NCBI RefSeq assembly: GCF_903914075.1
Contig: NZ_CAIWNQ010000002.1
Location: forward strand, 310,001-374,000
Reading direction: 5' to 3'
Origin: Ruegeria sp. THAF57
GTDB taxonomy: Bacteria > Pseudomonadota > Alphaproteobacteria > Rhodobacterales > Rhodobacteraceae
DNA: 64,000 bases
In this document: piece by piece, positions 38,291 through 48,255 of the stretch
Numbering within the stretch: position 1 is the stretch's first letter
How the letters are laid out: each line of letters starts with the position of its first letter
Program-made: the position numbers and the translations under genes
Notes under the pieces: model-generated
The model's database searches: none
The model's input: only the letters and a program-made list of their open reading frames with translations
Told to the model about the DNA's origin: nothing

Positions 38291-38935
38291 ATGGCAAAAC
38301 AACTTGATTACCACACGATCCGCGAGATCTTTACGCGCTTTCAGGACGCCGACCCCGAACCCAAGGGCGAGCTTGAGCATGTGAACGTCTATACCCTTGT
38401 CGTGGCCGTGGCGCTGTCGGCGCAGGCGACCGATGCGGGTGTCAACAAGGCCACGCGCGCGTTGTTCAAGATCGCCGACACCCCGCAAAAGATGCTGGAT
38501 CTGGGCGAAGAGGGCCTGATCGAGCACATCAAGACCATCGGCCTGTTCCGCCAAAAGGCAAAGAACGTCATAAAACTCAGCCGCATTCTGGTCGACGACT
38601 ATGGCGGCGAGGTGCCTAATTCCCGCGCGGCGCTGCAATCCCTGCCCGGCGTAGGGCGCAAGACGGCCAATGTGGTGCTGAACATGTGGTGGCGGCAACC
38701 GGCACAGGCGGTGGATACGCATATCTTCCGCGTCGGCAACCGCACTGGAATTTGCCCCGGCAAGACCGTGGACGCGGTGGAACGCGCCATCGAGGACAAT
38801 ATCCCCGCCGACTTTCAACTCCATGCACATCATTGGCTTATCCTGCATGGCCGCTATCACTGCAAGGCGCGCAAACCCCTGTGCGGAACCTGTATCATCC
38901 GCGATCTCTGCGAATTTGAGGACAAGAACCTATGA
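38291..38935 (+). CDS. nth: Endonuclease III
   Basis: Nth is the DNA glycosylase/AP lyase for oxidised pyrimidines. The 214 residues contain the HhH motif LPGVGRKTANVVL with the catalytic Lys, the catalytic Asp in AVDTHIFRVGNRTG, and a 4Fe-4S cluster spaced C-x6-C-x2-C-x5-C (CKARKPLCGTCIIRDLC). The start at 38291 has AAGG upstream. Its stop overlaps the next gene by 4 bases (ATGA). Confidence 0.97.
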   Translation: MAKQLDYHTIREIFTRFQDADPEPKGELEHVNVYTLVVAVALSAQATDAGVNKATRALFKIADTPQKMLDLGEEGLIEHIKTIGLFRQKAKNVIKLSRILVDDYGGEVPNSRAALQSLPGVGRKTANVVLNMWWRQPAQAVDTHIFRVGNRTGICPGKTVDAVERAIEDNIPADFQLHAHHWLILHGRYHCKARKPLCGTCIIRDLCEFEDKNL

Positions 38936-39921
38936 AAACCTATCAGCTTACCGGTATCGGCAACGCCGTCGTGGACGTGATCTCTCAGGCCGATGACAGC
39001 TTTCTGGAGCTGATGGGCATCGAAAAAGGCATCATGCAACTGATCGAGCAGGAACGCGGCGAGGTACTGTATGCCTCGATGGAAGGCCGGGTGCAGACGC
39101 CGGGCGGTTCGGTCGCCAACACCATCGCAGGGGCCGGGGCGCTGGGGCTGGATGCAGCCTTTATCGGGCGTGTGCACGACGACGCTTTGGGCCGGTTCTA
39201 TGCGGATGCGATGAACGAAGAGGGCGTCGACTTCGTCAACCCTCCGGTGCCGGGAGGGGAACTGCCGACCTCGCGCTCGATGATCTTTGTCTCGCCCGAT
39301 GGGGAACGGTCGATGAACACCTATTTGGGGATTTCGTCCGAGCTGTCTTCGACCGACGTGTCCGCGGATGTGTCGGGCAATAGCCAGATCATGTTCCTTG
39401 AAGGCTATTTGTTTGACAAGGAAAAGGGCAAGGCCGCTTTTCTTGAGGCCGCGCGCACCTGTCACAAGGGCGGCGGCAAGGCCGGGATTGCCATTTCCGA
39501 CCCGTTCTGCGTGGAACGTCACCGTGTCGATTTCCTGCTGCTGATCGAAAACGAACTGGATTTCGTCATCGGAAACGAAGCAGAAATCAAATCCCTGTTC
39601 GAAACCGACGATCTGGAAGAGGCACTGGCAAAGACCGCGGACATTTGCCCTCTGGTTGTGTGTACCCGCTCAGGCGATGGTGTGACGGTGTTGTATGAAG
39701 GGCAACGGGTTGATGTGCCCGTCGAAAAGGTTGTGCCCATCGATGCCACCGGCGCGGGCGATCAGTTCGCCGCCGGGTTCCTGTTTGGCATGGCCACGGG
39801 CCGCGATTACGAGACCTGCGCCAAAATAGGCAATGTCTGCGCCCGCGAAGTGATCAGCCATATCGGCCCCCGTCCCGAGGCGAACATGCAAGAATTGCTT
39901 CGCGCCGAAGGGTTGCTCTGA
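38932..39921 (+). CDS. PfkB-family carbohydrate kinase (adenosine-kinase-like)
   Basis: This 329-residue ribokinase-superfamily kinase begins with the substrate-binding GNAVVDVISQ, shows the GGSVANTIAGAGALG motif and ends with the PfkB signature DATGAGDQFAAGFLFG holding the catalytic Asp. The overall pattern is that of bacterial adenosine kinases: phosphorylation of a nucleoside or sugar at O5' with ATP. It overlaps nth by 4 bases and is cotranscribed. The exact substrate is not certain. Confidence 0.88.
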   Translation: MKTYQLTGIGNAVVDVISQADDSFLELMGIEKGIMQLIEQERGEVLYASMEGRVQTPGGSVANTIAGAGALGLDAAFIGRVHDDALGRFYADAMNEEGVDFVNPPVPGGELPTSRSMIFVSPDGERSMNTYLGISSELSSTDVSADVSGNSQIMFLEGYLFDKEKGKAAFLEAARTCHKGGGKAGIAISDPFCVERHRVDFLLLIENELDFVIGNEAEIKSLFETDDLEEALAKTADICPLVVCTRSGDGVTVLYEGQRVDVPVEKVVPIDATGAGDQFAAGFLFGMATGRDYETCAKIGNVCAREVISHIGPRPEANMQELLRAEGLL

Positions 39922-39930
39922 CCCCGTTTG

Positions 39931-40767
39931 TTAGAAACCAGCCGCCGCGTCGTTCAGAGACCAATCGTATTTGTAGGCGCTGACGCGGCGCACGTCTTGT
40001 AGGCGCGTTTTCAGATCCGGATCGGCAACGGTTCGGATATAGGCTAAGACCGCCTGTTCGTTCGGTCCAAAATCTTCGCGGAACCAGATGAAGATTTTGG
40101 ACAGGATCAGCCCGCCATTATCATTGAACCGAACACCGCGCGGGTCGTTGATATAGGCGCGTTCGGCGGCGGCAAGATCACGCTCCAGCGTTTCAGCCTG
40201 CCAGGCGCGGTCCATCAGGTTGGGGCAGCCTACAGCTGCACAATTCAGCGCGTAGTGGATGCGCGGCTCGGCATAGTTGGGTCGGATGATGCGGTGCTCG
40301 ATGTCGTTCAAGGTCAGGGTTTGCCCGGCCACCGTTACCAAAGGTCGGTTCCACGGACCGATCGACAACGGCCCGTCCTTGATGTCGCGGATCGAGGCGA
40401 CGGGGTAGTTCTCAAGGATCACATCCACCGTCACCGCGTTATACATGTTGATCCAATAGGCCAATTGCTGATCGCGCGTCAGATCGGCGGGATCGACCCC
40501 CTGCAACGTGGTCAGATATCCATCCAGCCTGACTTGGTCGGCCTGCGTTACCTGCCCATAAGCCACTCGGTTCACCCCTTGCGCATCCGGAGCGACATAG
40601 CGGTTCAGGAACACGGTCCAGTCGCTGTGATCCACACGCGCACCGGGCGGTGGCGCAGATTGCGTCAGAGCACCGTCCGGCAATGGGACCGCAGCGGGCA
40701 GAGCCAACCGCTCGACACTGGCGCAGGCGGCGAGCAGGGGTAGCAGCAAGATCAGTAGTAAACGCAT
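39931..40767 (-). CDS. DUF547 lipoprotein
   Basis: This 278-residue lipoprotein has the signal MRLLLILLLPLLAAC with lipobox Cys15. The mature part matches DUF547: FLNRYVAPDAQGVNRVAYGQ, LAYWINMYNAVTVDVILENYP, the Cys in YALNCAAVGCPNL and the C-terminal KIFIWFREDFG. The invariant Cys and His in such proteins suggest an enzyme-like papain fold, but the function is not established. It is convergent with the adenosine-kinase-like gene. Confidence 0.88.
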   Translation of the reverse strand: MRLLLILLLPLLAACASVERLALPAAVPLPDGALTQSAPPPGARVDHSDWTVFLNRYVAPDAQGVNRVAYGQVTQADQVRLDGYLTTLQGVDPADLTRDQQLAYWINMYNAVTVDVILENYPVASIRDIKDGPLSIGPWNRPLVTVAGQTLTLNDIEHRIIRPNYAEPRIHYALNCAAVGCPNLMDRAWQAETLERDLAAAERAYINDPRGVRFNDNGGLILSKIFIWFREDFGPNEQAVLAYIRTVADPDLKTRLQDVRRVSAYKYDWSLNDAAAGF

Positions 40768-40895
40768 TTAGCCCCCCCCGGCATTGACGATGGACCTCGG
40801 GCAACGCCGCAAGGTCTGGCGGATACCCAACAGTTAGAGGCGAGCCCTGGACAGGGCTACGCCCCCTCACGTCAACGTGCAGGACGGTGATCGTA

Positions 40896-41606
40896 TCAAC
40901 CGCAACATCCGCGCGATTGACGTGTCTGGACCGACGTGGGTGCTTCGTTCTGGTTAGCGCCACGCCCCAGCCAGGTGCGATCGGCCAGATAAAAATCTGT
41001 AAACCGAACGGCGAAATCTTCGGATACCGACTTTTGCGGAATCCCTGTCGCCAACACGGCCTGTTGCCATGCCTTCACCTTGGGATAATGCGCCAGCATG
41101 TCATGACCGCTATGCGCTTCGACGATCGAAGCGCGGTGCAATAACGGCAGCCACGCCATATCGACATTGCCCAGCGTCTCGCCGCCAAAGAACGGGCCGC
41201 TGCCCATTGTCTGCTCGGCCCTGGCAAAGGCGGCGTTCAGTTTTGACATGCGCTCGGTAAACGTCGCCAAATCGGCGCTTTGCATCGCGCTGCACTGGAC
41301 AAGATAATGCTTGCTGGCCTGATAGCTCCAAGCCCGGTTCAGGGCGCGTTGCTCGGGCGTCAAATCGGATTGCAGCGGCGCGGATATGTCGTCGAGATAT
41401 TCCGCAATCGCGTCTGACTCGAAAAGCGGCGTGCCGCCTTCGGTCACCAGAACAGGCACCTGACCTGTTGGCGAGAGGTCAAGGAACCATTCGGGCTTAT
41501 CGCTGAGACTGATGTAATCAATCTGATAAGGTATCTGCTTGGCCTCGAGCAACGCGGTTACGCGCTGCACGAAGGGGCAGATTTTAAAGCTAATGATACG
41601 GATCAT
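40896..41606 (-). CDS. Glutathione S-transferase family protein
   Basis: This 236-residue protein has an N-terminal thioredoxin-like domain with CPF (FKICPFVQRVTALLEAK, Cys9) as the catalytic motif, TGQVPVL with the cis-Pro, and ESDAIAEYLDD for glutathione binding. An all-helical C-terminal domain follows. The CPxx active site suggests an omega-type, thiol-transfer enzyme. It ends in a double Cys (GCCG). AAGGAAAC precedes the start. It follows sigZ on the same strand after 64 bases, so the two may be coexpressed. Confidence 0.9.
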   Translation of the reverse strand: MIRIISFKICPFVQRVTALLEAKQIPYQIDYISLSDKPEWFLDLSPTGQVPVLVTEGGTPLFESDAIAEYLDDISAPLQSDLTPEQRALNRAWSYQASKHYLVQCSAMQSADLATFTERMSKLNAAFARAEQTMGSGPFFGGETLGNVDMAWLPLLHRASIVEAHSGHDMLAHYPKVKAWQQAVLATGIPQKSVSEDFAVRFTDFYLADRTWLGRGANQNEAPTSVQTRQSRGCCG

Positions 41607-41670
41607 CTTCGTTTCCTTTTGGTGGTTTCATCTGTCAGACGAAGCCCGCGCCAAAAAGACGACGTTCAGA

Positions 41671-42210
41671 TCAACATTTTTTGCAGCTTTCTGATTTTAC
41701 CTGCACATCCGCGATGTTTCCGCGGGAATCCATTGTGATATCACAGCAGTTTTCAAACGCTTTGCGCAACTCAGCCCGACCTTTCTGCACGCGGGATTTG
41801 AGTGTCGAATACGGTAGCCCGTGTGCCACAGCGTAATCATTCTGAGGCATGCCGTTGATATCTATAGCCATCAGCATATCCGCCGTTTCCGCGGGCAGAC
41901 CGCGAATGAACGGCTCAACGCAGCGTTCCAGATCCTGCCGGGTTTCGGGGTCATCACGGTGATACCACAGGTCATCCGGGTGCGCCTGCGCGCGGCCGGA
42001 CTTGCGATAGAAATCAATGATGGTTCGATCTGCGGTCTGAAAAAGCCATGGCTGCAACTTGGACGGATCCTTCAGCGCGGGCAAACCTGTAAACACTTTG
42101 ACCGAAATCTCTTGCAACAGGTCGTCCACATCCGCTGCATTCGCAACGCGTGAGTGCAAAAACGCCTTCAGGCGCGCACGGTATTTGGGCCAGATGTCCT
42201 CGATGCGCAT
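41671..42210 (-). CDS. sigZ: ECF sigma factor, SigZ type
   Basis: This 179-residue protein has region 2 (VDDLLQEISVKVF, WLFQTADRTIIDFYRKS) and region 4 (LMAIDINGMPQNDYAVAHGL, TLKSRVQKGRAELRKAF), the core of extracytoplasmic-function sigma factors. The C-terminal tail contains four cysteines (NCCDITMD and ESCKKC), a feature of the SigZ subgroup. No anti-sigma gene is beside it. It begins 6 bases after rppH and is followed by a glutathione transferase. A thiol- or metal-sensing role for the cysteine tail is inference. Confidence 0.88.
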   Translation of the reverse strand: MRIEDIWPKYRARLKAFLHSRVANAADVDDLLQEISVKVFTGLPALKDPSKLQPWLFQTADRTIIDFYRKSGRAQAHPDDLWYHRDDPETRQDLERCVEPFIRGLPAETADMLMAIDINGMPQNDYAVAHGLPYSTLKSRVQKGRAELRKAFENCCDITMDSRGNIADVQVKSESCKKC

Positions 42211-42216
42211 GACACT

Positions 42217-42702
42217 TTATGACAGGTGTTCGGCAAAGGCGGCAACAACCTGTTCATAAACGTCACGTTTGAACGGCACGATCTCTTGCACCAAGCGCGA
42301 AGGCTCCTGCCATTTCCACCGGGTGAACTCAGGGTGATCGGTTTCGATGTTGATCTGATCGTCGCGGCCTGAAAAGCGCAGCAGAAACCATTTCTGCTCT
42401 TGCCCACGAAAGCGGCCTTTCCAGATCTTCGGGACGATATCATGCGGCAGGTCATAAGGCAGCCAACCAGGCGTTTCGGCCACGATCTCGACCAGATCAG
42501 CGGTCACCCCTGTTTCTTCCCAAAGCTCGCGCAGGGCCGCATCGCGCGGGTCTTCGCCCTTGTCGACCCCACCTTGCGGCATCTGCCAGGCGTCCTTGTG
42601 GCGATCGTTGCGCTGGCCCACGAAAATCTGGCCATGCGCATTCATAAGCATCAGCCCGACACAAGGACGATAGGGCAGTTTCGCGATCTGATCAGGGGTC
42701 AT
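42217..42702 (-). CDS. rppH: RNA pyrophosphohydrolase
   Basis: RppH is a Nudix hydrolase that removes pyrophosphate from mRNA 5' ends and triggers decay. The 161 residues hold the complete Nudix box [20 protein letters not shown] and a substrate region [25 protein letters not shown] (in part), typical of RppH rather than ADP-ribose hydrolases. The start at 42702 is preferred over 42759. It may be cotranscribed with sigZ and the GST downstream. Confidence 0.93.
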   Translation of the reverse strand: MTPDQIAKLPYRPCVGLMLMNAHGQIFVGQRNDRHKDAWQMPQGGVDKGEDPRDAALRELWEETGVTADLVEIVAETPGWLPYDLPHDIVPKIWKGRFRGQEQKWFLLRFSGRDDQINIETDHPEFTRWKWQEPSRLVQEIVPFKRDVYEQVVAAFAEHLS

Positions 42703-42768
42703 ACTTGGTCTCTTTTTCCTGTAACGATCCGTCTGTATCAACTGCCGGTGCGACAGCATAGACCGTGA

Positions 42769-44868
<2,100 letters not shown>

Positions 44869-44894
44869 CGCGACGATAATTTTTGCACCATGGG

Positions 44895-44922
44895 AAGCCG
44901 TCTCGGAAGAGGCGGCTTTTTT
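44895..44922 (+). terminator. fadH terminator
   Basis: AAGCCGTCTC pairs with GAGGCGGCTT (one G-T wobble) over a GGAA tetraloop and is followed by six T residues. The next gene's -35-like box lies only 9 bases after it. Confidence 0.92.
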
Positions 44923-44930
44923 GATGCCGC

Positions 44931-44961
44931 TTGACTCCTTATGTACATATGTACATGTACA
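44931..44961 (+). promoter_or_regulatory. Promoter and TGTACA palindromes before the RHH/HxxH operon
   Basis: A -35-like TTGACT (44931-44936) is followed by TGTACATATGTACA (44942-44955), a perfect 14-base palindrome. The overlapping TGTACATGTACA (44950-44961) is a perfect 12-base palindrome, so TGTACA occurs three times in 20 bases. The block ends 4 bases before the ATG at 44966, leaving no Shine-Dalgarno. A binding protein here would block transcription start. No good -10 box can be assigned. Confidence 0.6.
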
Positions 44962-44965
44962 ACAA

Positions 44966-45217
44966 ATGAATCAGAAAATAGTACGTATCCAAACTGGAAT
45001 TCGAATCGAAAGACGGCTTTTGAAAGTTCTGAAGGGGCTGGCAGAGTCGCTGGACATGACCCTGAGCGATCTAATCGAAGGCATGGCCCTGCATAGTTTT
45101 GAAAACAAACCGGCGTTTTCCGAGGAAACGCTGGAGAAGATCAAGCAACTCAAAAGTGTCTATGACCTCGACTGGACATCCCAAGACAGCCATCGCTTCA
45201 AGGAGGACAGTGAATGA
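44966..45217 (+). CDS. Small putative ribbon-helix-helix DNA-binding protein
   Basis: This 83-residue protein's first half has a strand followed by two helices (KIVRIQTGIRIERRLLKVLK, SLDMTLSDLIEGMALHSF), the pattern of MetJ/Arc-type ribbon-helix-helix proteins. The rest is charged and helical. I do not recognise the family. There is no ribosome site before the ATG, so the mRNA may be leaderless. The gene overlaps the next by 4 bases (ATGA), which has a consensus AGGAGG. It is the natural candidate to bind the palindromes at its own start; that is inference. Confidence 0.7.
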   Translation: MNQKIVRIQTGIRIERRLLKVLKGLAESLDMTLSDLIEGMALHSFENKPAFSEETLEKIKQLKSVYDLDWTSQDSHRFKEDSE

Positions 45218-45591
45218 GCGCCGATATCACTAACGCATTTGAAGCACACGCCATCGACAACACTACATTCGGACATGCCGAACACGTGCAAGTCGCATAC
45301 GATCTGCTGCGCAAGTATGATTTCATCGATGCCGCGGCGACCTACGCCAAAGGAATCCGATCGCTTGCAGCCAAGGCAGGTGACCCTGACAAGTTCAATC
45401 TGACGATTACTTACGCGTTCATGAGTCTGATTGCCGAGCGTCTTGCCAATGGGCAATCAGATGACTTTGCAGCGTTCTCACAGGAAAACCCCGACTTGAT
45501 GACTAAGGTTGTCCTCAACAATTGGTATAAAAAAGAACGGCTGAATACGGCGCTGGCGCGCAGAGTCTTCCTACTACCTGTTGTCGCCTAA
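45214..45591 (+). CDS. HxxH-motif protein of unknown function
   Basis: This 125-residue soluble, mostly helical protein has a conserved-looking HxxH at residues 21-24 (FGHAEHVQVAYDLLRKY). FNLTITYAFMSLIAERL and ARRVFLLP follow near the end. It resembles a widespread uncharacterised family whose members have H-x-x-H-L and an ET-like motif. No catalytic function can be named. The consensus AGGAGG (45201-45206) gives strong translation, in contrast with the gene it is coupled to. Confidence 0.75.
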   Translation: MSADITNAFEAHAIDNTTFGHAEHVQVAYDLLRKYDFIDAAATYAKGIRSLAAKAGDPDKFNLTITYAFMSLIAERLANGQSDDFAAFSQENPDLMTKVVLNNWYKKERLNTALARRVFLLPVVA

Positions 45592-45615
45592 ATAGGTCGA
45601 CCAAATGCGCACAGC

Positions 45616-46056
45616 CTACTCGACCGTGATCGTAATCACTTCGGACACAATCGGCGTTGCATGTGGTACATGGCCTGCATCCCCCAACACCAGTTGCAGC
45701 GTATGCTCGCCCGGGGCCAAGTCCAGCGTTACTTCGGTTTGCCCACCGCCGAAATGAATGTGGTTGTCATCGGCAGGCAGACCATAGGACAGCTCATCGG
45801 CGCCATCTTCCCCCTCACCCAGCGGTGGGCGGTCGATCAGAAGGTGGTGATGGCCGGTGTTCTCTTTCTCTGTTCCGGCTGGGGCGACGCCCATTCCGCT
45901 TAGGCCGAAAACGATCGTCACGGGTGACTTTACTGTATCTCCATCCGACAAGTTCACGAAATAGACCTCGGCATCCGGGTTCGAAGGTGTCTCACCTCCG
46001 GCCAAAGCAAGCGTCGCGGAAAGGGTCAGGGCAGCGATGGTATAAAGAGCTCTCAT
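45616..46056 (-). CDS. DUF4399 exported protein
   Basis: This 146-residue exported protein has the signal peptide MRALYTIAALTLSATLALA. The mature domain shows PVTIVFGLSGMGVAPAG, the His cluster TGHHHLLID, DNHIHFGGGQTEVTL and LAPGEHTLQLVLGD, as in DUF4399. The histidine-rich part suggests metal binding. The start at 46056 has GGAGA upstream; ATG 46068 is less likely. It is divergent from the LysR gene beginning at 46285. Confidence 0.85.
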   Translation of the reverse strand: MRALYTIAALTLSATLALAGGETPSNPDAEVYFVNLSDGDTVKSPVTIVFGLSGMGVAPAGTEKENTGHHHLLIDRPPLGEGEDGADELSYGLPADDNHIHFGGGQTEVTLDLAPGEHTLQLVLGDAGHVPHATPIVSEVITITVE

Positions 46057-46284
46057 TGTCTTCTCCATGGTCACAAATTTGCCATGCTCATCTTAACATA
46101 TTTAGCCAAATTTCAATAAAACCCTGCGTGTATTGAGTTTGTGGCGAATTAAGAAACCATCGTTTCCGCGTTTCCTATACGCAAACGATCCGAATTAAAT
46201 CCCTGATATTATCCCATGTCTGCCCAGTTTCCGCCCAGATTGGTCGCAAAAATCGGTCAACGAACCAATACCTGGGGAACGAGA

Positions 46285-47190
46285 ATGGACAGACTGACCG
46301 AAATGGAAGCCTTTGCCAACGTGGTGGACCAGGGTGGCTTCACCGACGCGGCTAAGAAAATGGGCATCTCCAAGTCGGCCGTGTCAAAACACGTATCGAG
46401 CCTGGAGGCCCGCTTGGGCGCCCGCCTGTTAAACCGCACAACTCGTCGTGTTTCGCCGACAGAAATCGGCCTGGCCTACTATGACCGGGCACGTCGCGTC
46501 CTGAATGACGCGGGCGAAGCCGACGCCTTGGTGACCTCGATGCAATCCGCACCATCCGGGTTGCTTAGAATCAGCGTCGCGACAGATTTCGGCGTGAACC
46601 ACCTGTCACCGGTTTTGTCAGGTTTTCTGGCAGCTTACCCGGATATCACAGTGAACATGGTTCTGAATAACCGGTATGTGGAACTGATTTCAGAAGGCTT
46701 TGACGTGGCCGTTCGAATCGGAGAGTTGGAAGACAGCACTCTGCGCGCCCGCAAGCTGACGGAAACCGTGAAACGCATGGTCGCGGCCCCAAGCTATATC
46801 GAGAAATACGGACGCCCGCAGAAGATCGACGATCTGAACGAGCACAAGCTGCTGCACTATTCCAGCCAGTCGTCCGGCAATGTATGGAAACTGACCGCGC
46901 CTTCGGGCGAAAAACGTCAGGTCCGTACTGCAGGCTGGCTAAGCGTCAACGACGGCCAATCCCTGCTGAACGCGGCGATCTCGGGCCTTGGGATCGCCCA
47001 TCTGCCCAGCTATCTTTATGCGGACGCGCTGAAATCTGGCCGCGTTCAGGATGCGATGCCGTCACTGCCCGACGAAGTACAAGGCGTCTATGCGGTTTAC
47101 CCGCCCGGCCGTTTCACACAGCCTAAAGTAAGGGCATTCATTGATTTTCTGGTCGAGTCCTTCAATGACAAGGGCCCGATGGATTGGTAG
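46285..47190 (+). CDS. LysR-family transcriptional regulator
   Basis: This 301-residue protein has the HTH segment GGFTDAAKKMGISKSAVSKH and a complete effector-binding domain (LLRISVATDFGVNHLSPVLS, FDVAVRIGELEDSTLRAR). It belongs to the common LysR group that often controls a neighbouring or unlinked catabolic gene. The start at 46285 follows GGGGAACGAG and avoids a 23-residue unrelated extension. A dyad, GAAAC-CATC-GTTTC (46153-46166), lies in the gap to the DUF4399 gene. The target is unknown. Confidence 0.88.
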   Translation: MDRLTEMEAFANVVDQGGFTDAAKKMGISKSAVSKHVSSLEARLGARLLNRTTRRVSPTEIGLAYYDRARRVLNDAGEADALVTSMQSAPSGLLRISVATDFGVNHLSPVLSGFLAAYPDITVNMVLNNRYVELISEGFDVAVRIGELEDSTLRARKLTETVKRMVAAPSYIEKYGRPQKIDDLNEHKLLHYSSQSSGNVWKLTAPSGEKRQVRTAGWLSVNDGQSLLNAAISGLGIAHLPSYLYADALKSGRVQDAMPSLPDEVQGVYAVYPPGRFTQPKVRAFIDFLVESFNDKGPMDW

Positions 47191-47213
47191 TTTCTCCCCG
47201 GTGAAGACTTTAC

Positions 47214-47243
47214 GACCCGCGCATGTTGTGCGGGTCTTTTTTT
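47214..47243 (+). terminator. Terminator after the LysR gene
   Basis: GACCCGC pairs with GCGGGTC (47230-47236) and is followed by seven T residues. It lies between two convergent LysR-type genes. Confidence 0.85.
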
Positions 47244-48159
47244 ATTCAGGCGAAACCGTCAACCCCATGTCGCGTGCAACCGCGCGCAGAGATTGCGTCA
47301 GAATATTCCGGCCGGGCAGGTCGTCTTCCCCACGGCGCGCCAACAACGCGATATCGCGATTGGCATTTGGAATAGCCAAGGGGCGCAACCGAACCTCATC
47401 GCGGTAGATACCCTGCCGACGGGCGTACAAATCGGGCAAGACGGCGACTCCGACCCCCGACGCCGCCATCAATACAATCGAATCCAGCGTTGTTCCTTCA
47501 TATTCGTCCGACACGACACCGCCACACTCGGCGGCCAGCGCATATACGATCCGGGACAGACGATGGCTTTGATCCAGCGTCAGAATCAGGCGGTCGCGCA
47601 GGTCTTCGGCGGTGACGCCATGCAAATCCCGCGCCAGCATGTCGTCAATGGCCACGCCGATCCACAAGGTTTCATTGAACAGACGCTGCTGCATCGTGTT
47701 GGGATGATCTTCGGGGGTTGAGATTATCAGGTCAAAGCGTCCGGCCTTTAGCCCCTGTTCCAGATCGCGTGTATTCTCTTCGCGCACAACAATCCGCAGG
47801 CCCGGCCGATCCTGGTGAATCTTTTTGATGGCCTGCGGCAATAGATACGGGCCAATTGAAGGCAAAACGCCCAACCTCAACCGTCCGCCGACCGGCGCGT
47901 CGCTGGTCATTGCGTGGCGCAGGTCCTGAACCTCGGCCAATATCTTTTGGGCGCGTGAAATGAACGCCTCGCCTTTGGCCGTCGCGTGAACACCGCCCCT
48001 GTTCCGTTCGAAAATGCGCAGGCCAAGCTCTTGTTCTACTGCCGATATCTGCGCTGACAGGCTGGGTTGGCTGACATTCAGCACGTCTGCTGCAAGCCCG
48101 AACCGGCCAAGGCGACTGACAGTGACGATATATTCAAGCTGACGCAGGGTTGGGCGCAC
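47242..48159 (-). CDS. OxyR-like LysR regulator lacking the redox cysteines
   Basis: This 305-residue LysR regulator resembles OxyR over its whole length: the N-terminal LRQLEYIVTVSRLGRFGLAA, LRLGVLPSIGPYLLP in the linker, and DSIVLMAASGVGVAVLP at the end. Where OxyR has its peroxide-sensing Cys in DGHCLRDQ, this protein has DQSHRLSRI, so the first redox Cys is replaced, and I see no second. It should therefore sense something else. The start is GTG 48159. It is divergent from an SbtA-like bicarbonate carrier gene, which it may regulate. Confidence 0.85.
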   Translation of the reverse strand: MRPTLRQLEYIVTVSRLGRFGLAADVLNVSQPSLSAQISAVEQELGLRIFERNRGGVHATAKGEAFISRAQKILAEVQDLRHAMTSDAPVGGRLRLGVLPSIGPYLLPQAIKKIHQDRPGLRIVVREENTRDLEQGLKAGRFDLIISTPEDHPNTMQQRLFNETLWIGVAIDDMLARDLHGVTAEDLRDRLILTLDQSHRLSRIVYALAAECGGVVSDEYEGTTLDSIVLMAASGVGVAVLPDLYARRQGIYRDEVRLRPLAIPNANRDIALLARRGEDDLPGRNILTQSLRAVARDMGLTVSPE

Positions 48160-48162
48160 TTC

Positions 48163-48177
48163 ATAGCCTCAAACTAT
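48163..48177. promoter_or_regulatory. OxyR-type ATAG-N7-CTAT operator
   Basis: ATAGCCTCAAACTAT matches the OxyR/LysR consensus ATAG-nTnnnAn-CTAT except at one inner base; the full dyad is CATAG-N7-CTATG (48162-48178). It begins 3 bases upstream of the regulator's GTG and covers its ribosome site (GAGG), as expected for autorepression. It lies between the regulator and the divergent carrier gene. Confidence 0.6.
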
Positions 48178-48255
48178 GTTAAATTTAGTAAGATAATATT
48201 GGGATAATACATTTCGACAAGGCACCTAGCCCAAAAACCGGGACAGGAGCCGCAA

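Noticed and set aside
40896..42702. rppH-sigZ-GST as a defined stress operon
   Set aside because: Spacing allows cotranscription, but there is no anti-sigma gene or shared motif to show a common function; kept only as a possible transcription unit.
47242..48159. Peroxide-sensing OxyR
   Set aside because: The redox Cys pair is not present (DQSHRLSRI replaces DGHCLRDQ), so peroxide sensing by disulfide formation is not supported.
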